64,000 nt of DNA from Halomonas faecis (GTDB lineage: Bacteria > Pseudomonadota > Gammaproteobacteria > Pseudomonadales > Halomonadaceae). Below the pieces are notes generated by a model. The model searched no databases, had not been told where the DNA came from, and saw only the letters and a list, made by a program, of their open reading frames with translations. The DNA is taken from assembly GCF_010993975.1 (NCBI RefSeq), contig NZ_JAACZO010000052.1, forward strand, positions 1 through 64,000, written 5' to 3'. The translations under genes were made by a program, and so were the position numbers. Shown here in pieces: positions 23,798 through 36,928 of the stretch. The number at the start of each line of letters is the position of its first letter. Position 1 is the first letter of the stretch.

Positions 23798-24847
23798 TCA
23801 AGGACAGGTCTCGCCGAGCACCAGCTCGGTGTGCAGCAGCTGCGATTCGGCGGGAGCCAGGCCAAGGATCATGCGCGCCGCGATGCGTCCTTTTTCGGTG
23901 CTGTCCTGACGCACCGTGGTCAGCCGCGGTGCGCGATATTGACCCTCGGCGATGCCGTCGAAGCCGGTGATGCGCAGGTCTTCAGGGAGGCGTAGACCGC
24001 GTGCCTCAGCGAGCATCAGGGCCGTCAGGGCGATGCGGTCGGACATGCACAGCAACAGGTCCGGCCGCTCGTCGTCGGGCAGGTCGAGGATATCCTCGAT
24101 CACCGGGGCACACACCTCGTGGGTGTTCTCTTCGATGTTCCACATCGGCACCTCGCCGGGCTCGATGCCGTGGTTGGCGAAGGCCCGGTAGAAGCCGTCC
24201 AGCCGGGCGCGGGTGATGGTGCGATTCGCTGGCAGCAGGGTCTGCTCCGGCCCGATACGGCCGTTGCAGGGTTGTTCGGTGAGTCGCAGGTTGATCACCG
24301 CGGGGCGCTTCGGCGGGGTCGCCAGGGCATGATCGGCGATGGCGTAGGCTGCCGGTTCGTTGTCTACGTGGATGCAGGCGTGGTGCTCGATATCGAAGTC
24401 CACCGCGACCAGGGGGCGCTGGGCAGGCAGATCGGCGAGCAGCGCGAGACTCGGCATCAGCCCGTAGACGATGTAACCATCGGCGATGCTTGCTGAGCCC
24501 GGCACCCTGGCGGGCGACTGGCGTCCTGAGAGCAGCAGCAGGGTATGGCCCTGGGTGTCCAGCACCTCGGCGATGCCCGATAGCAGCTCGCTGGCCACGG
24601 GGTCGTTGAGGCTGTAGGTGAGGCTCTCGGCGAGGATGACCGCGATGATCTGCGAGCGACCGGTACGCAGACTGCGAGCCTTGGCGTCGGGGCCGTGGTA
24701 GCGAAGCCGCTGGGCCTCGGTGAGGATGCGCTCGCGCAAAGCGGGTGAGAGTTGATCCGGACGGTTGAAGGCATTGGAGACAGTCGCCGTGGAGACGCCG
24801 AGTTCGCGGGCCAGATCCTTGAGGGTGATGTGACGAGAGGGAGGCAC
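23798..24847 (-). CDS. aglR: LacI-family regulator of the alpha-glucoside genes
   Basis: A 349-aa repressor. The N-terminal helix-turn-helix ITLKDLARELGVSTATVSNAFNRPDQLS is followed by the hinge and a periplasmic-binding-protein-like effector domain (ITGFDGIAEGQYRAPRLTTVRQD near the end). It lies downstream of aglEFGAK in the same orientation. Its own upstream region carries a variant (CTATAACGATTCAG) of the CTTAAACGATTAAG sites found three times before aglE and the porin, so it probably represses all of them and itself until an alpha-glucoside is present. Confidence 0.8.
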   Translation of the reverse strand: MPPSRHITLKDLARELGVSTATVSNAFNRPDQLSPALRERILTEAQRLRYHGPDAKARSLRTGRSQIIAVILAESLTYSLNDPVASELLSGIAEVLDTQGHTLLLLSGRQSPARVPGSASIADGYIVYGLMPSLALLADLPAQRPLVAVDFDIEHHACIHVDNEPAAYAIADHALATPPKRPAVINLRLTEQPCNGRIGPEQTLLPANRTITRARLDGFYRAFANHGIEPGEVPMWNIEENTHEVCAPVIEDILDLPDDERPDLLLCMSDRIALTALMLAEARGLRLPEDLRITGFDGIAEGQYRAPRLTTVRQDSTEKGRIAARMILGLAPAESQLLHTELVLGETCP

Positions 24848-24864
24848 GGGGCGACTCCGATGAA

Positions 24865-24878
24865 CTATAACGATTCAG
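24865..24878. promoter_or_regulatory. Candidate AglR operator (autoregulatory)
   Basis: CTATAACGATTCAG agrees at 11 of 14 positions with the triple operator upstream of aglE and keeps the central CG typical of LacI-family sites. It is 18 bp from the regulator start. Confidence 0.5.
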
Positions 24879-25107
24879 TTAGCCGCCTAGCATAGCGCGT
24901 CCGGCAGTGAGCTGCCAGTGCGGCCGGAGCAGCCGCACGACCGTGGCGACTCAGCCTGCGAGCAGCCAGGCGGCCTGGTCGGGTGTCAGGTGGAGTACGC
25001 GTCCCTCACGCCGTGGTGCGGCCATGCCGGGCCGCATACCAACCGGGTCGATGGTCGCGTTCCCCTCCCGGCCCGGGTGGGCTGGGAGGTGGACCGCGCC
25101 GTAGCGT

Positions 25108-26214
<1,107 letters not shown>

Positions 26215-26302
26215 TGTCTTGACTCCTTGCCGGCTCCCGGTGCTGGGATTACTCGTCGAGGACCGGCGTGTTGTTGTGTCGTAGGCAAATGTCGGTGACG
26301 TG

Positions 26303-27946
26303 TCAGCCCAACCGATAGAAGGCCGCCTGGTAGGCCGGCAGGCGCAAGGTGTCGCCGTCGAGATCGACGCTGAAGCCATGCCCCTCGAGGGCCCTGTTCG
26401 CCGTCATCGGCAGCGGGGTCTCATGGACTTGGCCGGTGAGATTGAACACGCAGAGGATCTTCTCGTCGGCCGTCTCGCGGATGAAACCGAGCAGCGCGCT
26501 GCCGACGTCGACCAGGGTGAGGTCGCCGTCGATCAGTGCTGGATGAGCGGCCCGGAAGGCCAGCAGCCGACGCGTGGCGTTGAGGACTGAGGTTGAGTCG
26601 TTCTGCTGGCGCGACACGGCCAGGGCCAGGTGGTGCTCGTCCACCGGTAGCCAGGGGTCCACGCCCGGAGCGGTGAAGCCGGCGTTCTGGTTCGGCTCCC
26701 AGGGCATGGGGGTACGGCAGCCGTCGCGGCCCTTGAACTCCGGCCACAGTACCTTGCCGTAGGGGTCCTGGAGGTGGGCGAAGGGCACCTCGGCCTCGGG
26801 CAGACCCAACTCCTCGCCCTGGTAGACGCAGACGCTGCCGCGCAGCGAGAAGAGCATGGCCAGGGCCACCTTGGAATAGGCGACGGGATCCTCTCCAGAG
26901 CCCCAGCGGGTGGCACATCTCACCACGTCGTGGTTGGAGAGCGCCCAGCAGGGCCAGGCATCGCCGGCCAGGCGCTGGAAGCGCTCGATCACCTCACGGA
27001 TGTAGGCCGGCGAATGGGGGTCGTTGAGCAGGTCGAAGGTGTAGGCCATGTGTAGCTTGTCGCCGCCGGCGGTGTACTCGGCCATGCGCGCCAGCGGCTC
27101 ATCGTCGCCGATCTCGCCCACTGTGGTGGTGCCGGGAAACGCGTCCATCAGGGCTCGCAGGTCGCGCAGAAAGTCGAGGTTCTCCGGACGGCTCAGGTCA
27201 TAGACGTGGCGCTGCCAGGTATAGGGGTTGCTGTCTGGGGCACCCAGCGTCTTGTCGGCATCGGCCGGTACCGGCGGGTTGTCACGTAACTCGGGGTCGT
27301 GGAAGTAGAAGTTGACCGTGTCCAGGCGGAAACCGTCGACGCCGAGCTCCAACCAGAAGCGCATATTGTCCAGTTGTGCCTGACGCACTTCCGGGTTGTG
27401 GAAATTGAGATCCGGCTGGCTGCTCAGGAAGTTGTGCAGATAGTACTGGCGCCGCCGGGAGTCGAAGGTCCAGGCCGGCCCGCCGAATATCGACAGCCAG
27501 TTGTTGGGCGGCGTACCGTCGGGTCTGGGGTCGGCCCACACGTACCAGTCGGCCTTGGGATTGTCGCGACTCTGGCGGCTTTGCTCAAACCAGGGATGGG
27601 CATCCGCAGTATGGCTGATCACCTGATCGATGATCACCTTCAGTCCCAGGGCGTGGGCCCGGTCCAGCAGGGCCTTGAAGTCGGCCAGGGTGCCGAACAT
27701 CGGATCGACGTCGCGGTAATCGCTCACGTCGTAGCCGAAATCCTTCATCGGCGAGGTGAAGAAGGGCGACAGCCAGATGCCGTCCACGCCGAGGCTCGCC
27801 ACGTAATCGAGTTTCTCGGTAATCCCCGGCAGGTCGCCGATGCCATCGCCGTTGGCGTCCATGAAGCTGCGCGGGTATATCTGGTAGATGACGCCGCCGC
27901 GCCACCAGGTCAGGTTGTCTTGCATCTGGGTTTCCATGAATGACAT
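26303..27946 (-). CDS. aglA: GH13 alpha-glucosidase
   Basis: A 547-aa cytoplasmic enzyme (540 if translation starts at the ATG of MQDN at 27925, as in relatives). It hydrolyses alpha-1,4-type glucosides such as maltose. GH13 regions are IIDQVISHT, GFRLDTVNFY with the nucleophile Asp, VGEIGDDEP with the acid/base Glu, and SNHDVVR with the transition-state Asp. It closely resembles the monovalent-cation-activated alpha-glucosidase known from a Halomonas strain. It lies between permease and ATPase genes as in rhizobial agl operons. The intracellular location fits uptake of intact disaccharides by AglEFGK. Confidence 0.9.
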   Translation of the reverse strand: MSFMETQMQDNLTWWRGGVIYQIYPRSFMDANGDGIGDLPGITEKLDYVASLGVDGIWLSPFFTSPMKDFGYDVSDYRDVDPMFGTLADFKALLDRAHALGLKVIIDQVISHTADAHPWFEQSRQSRDNPKADWYVWADPRPDGTPPNNWLSIFGGPAWTFDSRRRQYYLHNFLSSQPDLNFHNPEVRQAQLDNMRFWLELGVDGFRLDTVNFYFHDPELRDNPPVPADADKTLGAPDSNPYTWQRHVYDLSRPENLDFLRDLRALMDAFPGTTTVGEIGDDEPLARMAEYTAGGDKLHMAYTFDLLNDPHSPAYIREVIERFQRLAGDAWPCWALSNHDVVRCATRWGSGEDPVAYSKVALAMLFSLRGSVCVYQGEELGLPEAEVPFAHLQDPYGKVLWPEFKGRDGCRTPMPWEPNQNAGFTAPGVDPWLPVDEHHLALAVSRQQNDSTSVLNATRRLLAFRAAHPALIDGDLTLVDVGSALLGFIRETADEKILCVFNLTGQVHETPLPMTANRALEGHGFSVDLDGDTLRLPAYQAAFYRLG

Positions 27947-27954
27947 GAGACGAT

Positions 27955-28797
<843 letters not shown>

Positions 28798-28798
28798 G

Positions 28799-29764
28799 TC
28801 AGTCGCCTCCCAGTTGCAGTTGATTGCGGCCCAGATAGAGGTAGGCCACCGTGACCAGGGCGATGATCAGGAACAGCAGGGTCGAGGCGGCGCTGCCATA
28901 GCCGACATCCTGGAATTCCACCAACTGCTGGCGGGCGTAGATTGACATGGTCATGGTGCTGGAGGCGTTGGAAGTCAGCACGTAGATGACGTCGAACACG
29001 CGCAGGGCATCGAGTAGGCGGAAGATCACCGCCACCATCAGCGCCGGGGTGATCAACGGCAGGGTCACCTTGAAGAACACTCTGACCGGATGGATGCCGT
29101 CGACCTCGGCGGCTTCGAAGCAGTCCTTGGGCAGCATCTGCAGGGCCGCCAGGGCGAGCAGGGCGACGAAGGGGATGGTCTTCCAGACGTCGACCATGAT
29201 CACCGCCCACATGGAGTAAGTAGTACTGGCTGTCCAGGCGATGGGCGAATCGATGAGGCCCAGGGCCATCAGCAGGTGGTTGATGATCCCGAACTGATCG
29301 TTGAGCATCCAGGCCCACATCTTGGCCGAGACGATGGTGGGAATCGCCCAGGGGATCAGCACCGCGGCGCGCACTAGCATGCGGCCCTTGAACTCAGCGT
29401 TGAGGATCAGCGCGACGATGACGCCGAAGACCACCTCCAGCGATACCGATACCACAGCGAAGAACAGCGTGTTCCACACCGAGCGCCACCATAGCGGGTC
29501 GGTAAGCAGGCCGTACCACTCGCCCTGGTCGTAGACCAGGTAGTTCTCCAGGCCGATGAAATTGGCCGCGCCGAGGGCCGACAAGGTGCCATCGGTGAGG
29601 CTGAAGTAGACGGTGCGCAGCAGCGGCCAGCCGGCCACCAGGGCCAGGGTGACGAGCATGGGAACGAGGAAGGTCCAGGCCGCGCGCACCCGCTGCCGGC
29701 GGACCTTGGTGCCGCGATAGGGGCGCGCCCTTTCGGGCGCACTCGGGGGCGTGGTGGTCGTCAT
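28799..29764 (-). CDS. aglF: Alpha-glucoside ABC permease (MalF type)
   Basis: A 321-aa permease with six helices and the EAA loop CFEAAEVDGIHPVRVFFKVTLP. The basic N-terminus RGTKVRRQRVRAAWTFLVP precedes the first helix. GGAG 7 nt before ATG 29764 supports this start rather than the ATG at 29788, which lies before the aglE stop codon. Confidence 0.85.
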   Translation of the reverse strand: MTTTTPPSAPERARPYRGTKVRRQRVRAAWTFLVPMLVTLALVAGWPLLRTVYFSLTDGTLSALGAANFIGLENYLVYDQGEWYGLLTDPLWWRSVWNTLFFAVVSVSLEVVFGVIVALILNAEFKGRMLVRAAVLIPWAIPTIVSAKMWAWMLNDQFGIINHLLMALGLIDSPIAWTASTTYSMWAVIMVDVWKTIPFVALLALAALQMLPKDCFEAAEVDGIHPVRVFFKVTLPLITPALMVAVIFRLLDALRVFDVIYVLTSNASSTMTMSIYARQQLVEFQDVGYGSAASTLLFLIIALVTVAYLYLGRNQLQLGGD

Positions 29765-29778
29765 GTCGGACTCCACGG

Positions 29779-31044
29779 TCATTTCCAACGGCGCTCGAGG
29801 CGGCGCATCTGGCCTTCCAGCTGCACGAGGGCATCGGAGGCGCTCATGTCCCCGGAGAGCACGGAGTGGGTCGTGTCGAAGAAGGCGTTGGAGACACGGC
29901 CGTAGCTGTCGCCGGTGACCGCCGAAGGACGCGCCACGGCGTTGGCGAAGGTATCGTAGAGGGTACCGAAGAAGGGTACCGCCGTGAGCACTTCCTCGTC
30001 CTCATACAGCGCCTCGAGGGTGGGGTTGTAAGAGCCCTCGATGGCGCGGCGTTTCTGCTCGGCCTCGCCGGTCAGGAACGCCACCAGGTCGGCGGCGAGT
30101 TCGGGGTCCTCGCTGTACTTGGAGACCGCCAGGTTCCAGCCGCCCAGAGTTGCGGCGCTCTCCCCATCCGGCCCATGCGGCAGCTTGACCACGCCGACCT
30201 TGTCGCGCACGTCGCTATCCTCGCTCTGGGCCAGCGACCAGGCGTAGGGCCAGTTGCGCATGAACACGGCGTTGCCGCTCTGGAAGATGCCGCGGGCCTC
30301 CTCCTCGGTGTAGTTGAGCACCCCCACGGGGCTGATGTCGTCGATCCAGGAGGCGGCCAGGTCCAGAGCTGCGGCGGCCCGCTCGTTGTTGATGGTGAGA
30401 CTGCCATCATCGTCGACGATGGTGCCCCCGCCGTGGCTGGCCACCCACTCCAGGGCATTGGTGGTGAGTCCCTCGTAAGCGCGGCCCTGGAAGACGAAGC
30501 CCCACATTTTGGCGTTGCCGGCTTCGCGCTCGGCGGCCTGAATCTCGGCAGCGATCTCGGTGAGCTCCTCCCAAGTTTGGGGCGGCTGGTGGCCGTACTC
30601 CTCGAGGAGGTCTTTGCGGTAGTAGAGCACGCCGGCGTCGGTGAACCAGGGCATCGCCACCAGGCGGCCGTCGACGGTGTTGTTCTCGATGATGGCCGGG
30701 AAGTGGCCTTGGGTGGCGTCCGCGCCCAGCGTTTCGCTGAGGTCGAGCAGGTGGTTGGCCAGCAGGCCCGGCCACACCACGTCGATCTGCATCACGTCGA
30801 TGTCGCCGGAGTTGGCGGAGAGGATCTGCTGGTAGAGCGACAGTCGCTCGGTGGAAGAGTTGGGAGTGGAGACGATGTCCACCTCGTGGCCGGTCTTCTC
30901 CTCCCAGGCGGCGACCCCCTCCTCGCAGAGCTCGAGTTCGGCGCCCACAGCGCCGCATGAGATGGTGATGTCGGCGGCCTGGCTGGCACCAGAGAGGGCA
31001 GTGCTGCCCAGAACGATAGCGGTGATCAGTGGCTTCTTGAGCAT
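29779..31044 (-). CDS. aglE: Alpha-glucoside ABC substrate-binding protein
   Basis: A 421-aa periplasmic sugar-binding protein, signal peptide residues 1-23 (AIVLGSTALSGASQA). Family blocks are VDVVWPGLLA-like IDVVWPGLLANHLLDL, MPWFTDAGVLYYRKDLLEEYG and GWNLAVSKYSEDPELAADLVAFL. It resembles AglE/ThuE proteins for trehalose, maltose and sucrose. It is first in the agl operon; upstream are three operator-like CTTAAACGATTAAG repeats shared with the divergent porin. Confidence 0.85.
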   Translation of the reverse strand: MLKKPLITAIVLGSTALSGASQAADITISCGAVGAELELCEEGVAAWEEKTGHEVDIVSTPNSSTERLSLYQQILSANSGDIDVMQIDVVWPGLLANHLLDLSETLGADATQGHFPAIIENNTVDGRLVAMPWFTDAGVLYYRKDLLEEYGHQPPQTWEELTEIAAEIQAAEREAGNAKMWGFVFQGRAYEGLTTNALEWVASHGGGTIVDDDGSLTINNERAAAALDLAASWIDDISPVGVLNYTEEEARGIFQSGNAVFMRNWPYAWSLAQSEDSDVRDKVGVVKLPHGPDGESAATLGGWNLAVSKYSEDPELAADLVAFLTGEAEQKRRAIEGSYNPTLEALYEDEEVLTAVPFFGTLYDTFANAVARPSAVTGDSYGRVSNAFFDTTHSVLSGDMSASDALVQLEGQMRRLERRWK

Positions 31045-31113
31045 GGCGAGTTCCTCGTCGCGGCTTGTTGTTGTGGGATTTGAGGCAAGCGGGACTGTCC
31101 GCTCGGCACATGA

Positions 31114-31127
31114 CTTAAACGATTAAG
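31114..31127. promoter_or_regulatory. AglR operator 1
   Basis: CTTAAACGATTAAG, near-perfect palindrome with central CG, 69 bp upstream of aglE. Confidence 0.65.
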
Positions 31128-31206
31128 ATTGTGGCGACAGTTAAGACTACGGACCGAGGCGCATCAACCTAGACTTTTGTCGCAATCGGCGCTTCGTTCA
31201 AGCAGA

Positions 31207-31220
31207 CTTAAACGATTAAG
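31207..31220. promoter_or_regulatory. AglR operator 2
   Basis: Exact second copy of CTTAAACGATTAAG, 79 bp from operator 1, in the middle of the aglE-porin divergent region. Confidence 0.65.
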
Positions 31221-31261
31221 ACATTGGTCGAAAATATAGCGCCCCGCGTTGTCGCCTGAAG

Positions 31262-32886
<1,625 letters not shown>

Positions 32887-32929
32887 GGGAGGCACCGCGG
32901 GGCCTACCTAGCCAGCTGTTTCGATCCTT

Positions 32930-32955
32930 GCCTGCGGCATGCCGCAGGCTTTTTG
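32930..32955 (+). terminator. Rho-independent terminator after porin gene
   Basis: GCCTGCGGC-AT-GCCGCAGGC 9-bp stem then TTTTTG. Confidence 0.85.
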
Positions 32956-32990
32956 CGACGCATCGGTCGTCGATATGAGCGATTCGGAAC

Positions 32991-34178
32991 TCAGCGGGAG
33001 GACGCGCTGGCCAGCACGCCCTGCGCCACCCACCAGCCGACCACCAGAAAGGCCAGCATGCCGCCCAGGATCCACTGAAAAGGCGCCCCCAGGTCGAGCA
33101 TGACGCCGAGTACCGCCGGTGCCAGCCCGGTGGAGAAGACCATGGCGGCGCTCAGAGTGGCGCGGACCGTGCCCAGGTGCTCGGCGCCCCAGATGCGCAC
33201 CAGCAGGCTGGTGGCGATCGATTCTTGGGCGCCCATGGCCAGGCCGCCCCCCACCATCAGCATCCACACACCGAGATCGCCGCCTAGCGTGAGCGCTACC
33301 AGCAGCGCCGCGGCGTAGGGCAGCAGGTAGAGTCGGGCCAGGCGAACCGGGCCCAGGCGGTCGACCCAGCGTCCTCCCATCAGCGCTCCGGGCAGCTTGG
33401 CCAGCCCCATGCCGGTGAGTGCCAGGGCATATACCGCCAGGCTGCTGCCCAGGTCCGTCGTGAGCCGGGCTTGATAGATGAACAGCCCGGTCATGGTGAT
33501 CGGCAAGGTCATCAGCAGCGGCAGCAGCTGCCAGAAGCGCCGCTCGCGGAAGGGGCGCGGCCCGTCGCGGCGCTGGCCGCGGCGGGGGCGTTTGCCCGGC
33601 GCCGGGGGCCAGGGACCGCGCCACATGGCGTACCCCCACAGCGTCAGCAGCACCAGGCCGAACAGCCACCACAGCTCTCGCCAGCCCAGCCACACCAGCA
33701 GGGCGGCCATCAGCGGCGGCAGTGCCGTTTCGCCGAGCATGATGCCCATGCCCACCAGCCCCAGGGCACGCCCGCGCAGGTTGGAAAACTCACGCCCTGC
33801 TAGAGTGTTGCCCAGGTGGCTAAGCATACCCTGGCCGCAAAGCCGAACCATTCCCAGGCCGAGCAGCCCAAGCCCCCACCAAGGCGAGAGCGTGAGCAGC
33901 AGCACCCCGAGGGTCAGTGCACCGAGCACCAGCAGCGCGAAGCGCCGCGGCGGTACCCAATCGATGGCCGGCCCCAGGCGCAGCATGGCGAACCCCGCCA
34001 CCAGCGTGACGGTGGCGTAGGCGGTGCCGAACTGACCGGCGGTCAGTCCCAGCCGTTCGCTGATCGGGGCCTGGAAGAGCCCGATGAAGAAGCTCTGGCC
34101 CAGGCTCGACGAGAACATCGCCAGGAAGGCGATGCCGAGCAATCCGCGGTGATCGCGTAGAAGCGTGCGGTAACCCAT
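32991..34178 (-). CDS. MFS transporter
   Basis: A 395-aa inner-membrane protein with twelve hydrophobic helices in two halves. A central loop is rich in Pro and Arg (PPAPGKRPRRGQRRDG). Signature-like segments are GLTAGQFGTAYATVTLVAGFAMLRLGPAIDWVPPRR and GGRWVDRLGPVRLAR. Substrate unknown. The start at 34178 gives the short cytoplasmic lead MGYRTLLRDHRG before helix 1. It is convergent with the porin. Confidence 0.8.
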   Translation of the reverse strand: MGYRTLLRDHRGLLGIAFLAMFSSSLGQSFFIGLFQAPISERLGLTAGQFGTAYATVTLVAGFAMLRLGPAIDWVPPRRFALLVLGALTLGVLLLTLSPWWGLGLLGLGMVRLCGQGMLSHLGNTLAGREFSNLRGRALGLVGMGIMLGETALPPLMAALLVWLGWRELWWLFGLVLLTLWGYAMWRGPWPPAPGKRPRRGQRRDGPRPFRERRFWQLLPLLMTLPITMTGLFIYQARLTTDLGSSLAVYALALTGMGLAKLPGALMGGRWVDRLGPVRLARLYLLPYAAALLVALTLGGDLGVWMLMVGGGLAMGAQESIATSLLVRIWGAEHLGTVRATLSAAMVFSTGLAPAVLGVMLDLGAPFQWILGGMLAFLVVGWWVAQGVLASASSR

Positions 34179-34300
34179 GACGCTATCCCAGTGCAGTGGC
34201 AAGATGGTCGCTGGCGGCGGCCGGCCGCAAAACCCTAGATGATAGCAGCTGAGCACCGCCGACAGGCGGTGGATTCCGCCAGCGTGGACGGGAGAACGAG

Positions 34301-34642
34301 ATGAACCATCCGGAACTGGATACGGACGCCGTGGTGGTGCGCCTGCACGCCTTGCGTGAAGCGTTGCGGGCGGAGAGCGAGTCGAGCCGCTCGGCGCGAG
34401 ATACCGTGATGCTCGACCAGACCTCGGTAGGGCGGTTGTCGCGCATGGATGCCCTGCAGGGGCAGGCCATGGCCAAGGCCGAGGAGGAGCGTCGCCAGCT
34501 CGCCCTGAAACGCATCACCGCGGCCCTGCAGCGTATCGAGCGCGGCGAGTACGGCGAATGCATCGAGTGCGGCGAGTGGATCGGCAAGCAACGCCTGGAG
34601 TGGGATCCGCTGGTACTCAAGTGCATCGACTGCGCTGAGTGA
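34301..34642 (+). CDS. DksA/TraR-type C4 zinc-finger protein
   Basis: A 113-aa protein: an amphipathic N-terminal coiled coil, then RIERGEYGECIECGEWIG...KCIDCAE with four Cys forming the TraR/DksA zinc site. It is shorter than DksA (about 150 aa) and lacks a clear DxxDxA tip, so it may bind RNA polymerase like a TraR-type modulator or serve another role. The stop is 2 bp from the convergent permease gene. Confidence 0.8.
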   Translation: MNHPELDTDAVVVRLHALREALRAESESSRSARDTVMLDQTSVGRLSRMDALQGQAMAKAEEERRQLALKRITAALQRIERGEYGECIECGEWIGKQRLEWDPLVLKCIDCAE

Positions 34643-34644
34643 AT

Positions 34645-36159
34645 CTACTGGCTAGCGGGATCCTCGATGGGGGCCTCGCGCGGGCGCAGACGCCGCGACA
34701 GGGCATCCACGACGATGTTCAGCGCGGCGGTGATCAATAGCAGGAAGAACGCCACGTCGAACATCAGATAGTCGAACCCCTCTTCGATGTAGAAGCCGAG
34801 CGTGGCGACTCCCAGCATGCCCAGCACCGCGGTCTCGCGGAGGATGACCTCAGCACGGTAGTAAAGCAGCGCCAAAAGCCCCGGGTAGACCCGCGGCAGC
34901 AGCTCGTAGGCGAGGCGGCCCGAGCTCGGCATGTCCGGCATGCCGGGTGCGATGGCGTCGGCGTGACGAGCGACCAGGAAGGCGATCAGCGCGCCGTTGT
35001 GCAGTGCCAACGCCAGCCAGGCAGGCAGCAGCGAGGGCCCGAGCAGCAGCAGGAAGACGAACGCCAGCATCAGCTCCGGCGTGGAGCGCAGGAACACCAG
35101 CAGGCCATGTCCGGCCAGCCGCGTGGCGCGATTGCCGAAGTGGCGGCAGGCCAAAGGCCACAGCGCCAGCGCCACGACGAGCGCGCCCACGGTGCCGAGC
35201 AGGCCCAGTAGCAGGGTGTTGCCGATGGCCGGCCCCAGCTCGGGCAAGCGCACGACCCACTCCACGAGCCCGGCCCAGTCGCCGGCGAGCAGCGGCGCCG
35301 GCCAAATGTCGGTCGATACGAAGCGCCACAGCAGGGCGCCGTCCACGCTCGGCCAGGGGCCGAGCAGCCAGGCCCCCACCACCAGCAGCACGGGGATCAA
35401 CCGGCGATGTCCCCACCAGGGCAAGCTGGCGATCAGCAGATAGAAGAGCCACAGCAAGGCTCCGGCTTCAGGGTAGCGTCCTTCGCGAAAGGCCGTTTCG
35501 AGGTGGAAGCCGAGGGTGGGCAGGCCGACGAAGCCGAGCAGCACGCTGGCGCGCAGGGCGCACTCGAAGCGGTAGCGGGTGTAGGCTGCCATGCGAGCCC
35601 AGGCCAGCGGCAGCTCGGCGTAGACGAAACGCGACAGCCGGCCGACGCCGGGGGCGAGAGCGTCCCGCGCAGCGCGGGGAGTCTGCTCGAGGATCTCCGC
35701 ATAGACTTTGGCGAAGATGCCGGCGTAGGGAACGGTCAGCGCCAGCAGGGCGGTCAAGGCCGACAGCCCGAACACCTGCAGGAAGAGCACGGCCCAGAAC
35801 AGTTCGTGGATGGCGCGCACGAAGGCGCAGCCGGCACGCACCAACCGCGAGCGGGCGAACAGCAGCGCCAGGGGAAACCCAAGCACGAGCCCACCGAGGG
35901 TCCCCCACAGGGCTACGGCCACGGTGAGGCCGAGTGCCGAGAACGGCGACTCCAGCGTCCCCCAGGCCGGCCAGACCAGTCCTCGCGTCATGCGCCCGAG
36001 CTCGGCCCAGGGATCGCGGGTGAGGATCGCCAGATCGGCGAGCGGCAGCAGCACCACCGCCAGCGCCACCAGGGTCAGCGTGTGGCGCGCCAGGCGCACG
36101 CCGGGCGTGGCGCCGGCCAGCCAGCCCGGGCGCCGCTCGTCGATGCCGGCTTCGCTCAT
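34645..36159 (-). CDS. PhnE-type ABC permease, two fused domains
   Basis: A 504-aa inner-membrane protein made of two consecutive PhnE-like permease modules. The first has IHELFWAVLFLQVFGLSALTALLAL and ELPLAWARMAAYTRYRFECALRASVLLGFVG; the second has FLRSTPELMLAFVFLLLLGPSLLP and YRAEVILRETAVLGMLGVATLGFYIEE. Standard PhnE has about 260 aa per chain, so one polypeptide replaces a dimer. It is coupled by ATGA overlap to the ATPase gene. It probably forms a transporter with the binding protein at 36929; see that entry for substrate. Confidence 0.8.
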   Translation of the reverse strand: MSEAGIDERRPGWLAGATPGVRLARHTLTLVALAVVLLPLADLAILTRDPWAELGRMTRGLVWPAWGTLESPFSALGLTVAVALWGTLGGLVLGFPLALLFARSRLVRAGCAFVRAIHELFWAVLFLQVFGLSALTALLALTVPYAGIFAKVYAEILEQTPRAARDALAPGVGRLSRFVYAELPLAWARMAAYTRYRFECALRASVLLGFVGLPTLGFHLETAFREGRYPEAGALLWLFYLLIASLPWWGHRRLIPVLLVVGAWLLGPWPSVDGALLWRFVSTDIWPAPLLAGDWAGLVEWVVRLPELGPAIGNTLLLGLLGTVGALVVALALWPLACRHFGNRATRLAGHGLLVFLRSTPELMLAFVFLLLLGPSLLPAWLALALHNGALIAFLVARHADAIAPGMPDMPSSGRLAYELLPRVYPGLLALLYYRAEVILRETAVLGMLGVATLGFYIEEGFDYLMFDVAFFLLLITAALNIVVDALSRRLRPREAPIEDPASQ

Positions 36160-36917
36160 GCGCTTCCCCGGCCGCAGGGCAGGGTGGCCAGGTCGACAGG
36201 GGTGGGCGGAGTGCCCGACGGAGACGAGTCGGCGTCGGGGTAGAGGGCATCAAGGTCGGCGAGGCTCAGATCACGGGTCGCCGCGTCGATTGTCAGGCGC
36301 CCGTCGCGCAGTCCCCATACCCGGTCGAAGTGAGACAACGCCAGCTCGCGCTGATGCAGGACGACTACCGTGGTGGCATGGCGCGCCTCGATCAGCGCCA
36401 GCAGGCGCAGCGCTTGGTGGGGATCGACGCTGGCCAGCGGTTCGTCGCCGAGAAACAGCGCGCGTCCCTGATGGAAGGCACGTGCGATGGCCACGCGCTG
36501 CCGCTGGCCGCCGGAGAGCTCGCCCACCGGACGACGCAGCAGGCCGTCGAGGCTGAGCTCCTTCGTCAGTTCGGCGATCTCGCGCCAGGGTGTCTCGAGC
36601 GGGCGCACCAGGTTCCACAGGTTGGCCAGCGCCGAGCGCTCGGCGAGCCGACCCATGTAGACGTTGTGGTAGACGGCAAGCTGAGGCACCAGGCCGTGGT
36701 GTTGTGGACACCAGGCGGCACGCTGGTCCAGTCGCGCACGCAGGGCGGCGAGCAGCGTCGACTTGCCGGCGCCGCTGGGGCCCAGCAATGCCACCCGCTC
36801 GCCCTCGTGCAGCTCGAGCGAGAGGTCGTGGAGCACCGCGCGATGCTGCCTGCCCCGACCATGGCCCAGGGATTCGCCGTTCAGGACGATCAGGGGGCGG
36901 CGTTGCTCGCTCTCCAT
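36156..36917 (-). CDS. PhnC-type ABC transporter ATPase
   Basis: A 253-aa ATPase with Walker A GPSGAGKST, Q-loop region (QHHGLVPQLAVYHNVYMGRL, close to PhnC), signature LSGGQRQRVAIARAF, and the Walker B variant ALFLGDEPLASVDP, where Gly stands in place of the usual Leu/Ile before DEP. H-loop LHQRE has the switch His. The gene overlaps the permease and starts 11 bp after the binding-protein stop. It is the third part of a PhnCDE-like importer. Confidence 0.8.
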   Translation of the reverse strand: MESEQRRPLIVLNGESLGHGRGRQHRAVLHDLSLELHEGERVALLGPSGAGKSTLLAALRARLDQRAAWCPQHHGLVPQLAVYHNVYMGRLAERSALANLWNLVRPLETPWREIAELTKELSLDGLLRRPVGELSGGQRQRVAIARAFHQGRALFLGDEPLASVDPHQALRLLALIEARHATTVVVLHQRELALSHFDRVWGLRDGRLTIDAATRDLSLADLDALYPDADSSPSGTPPTPVDLATLPCGRGSA

Positions 36918-36928
36918 GTCGTGATCGC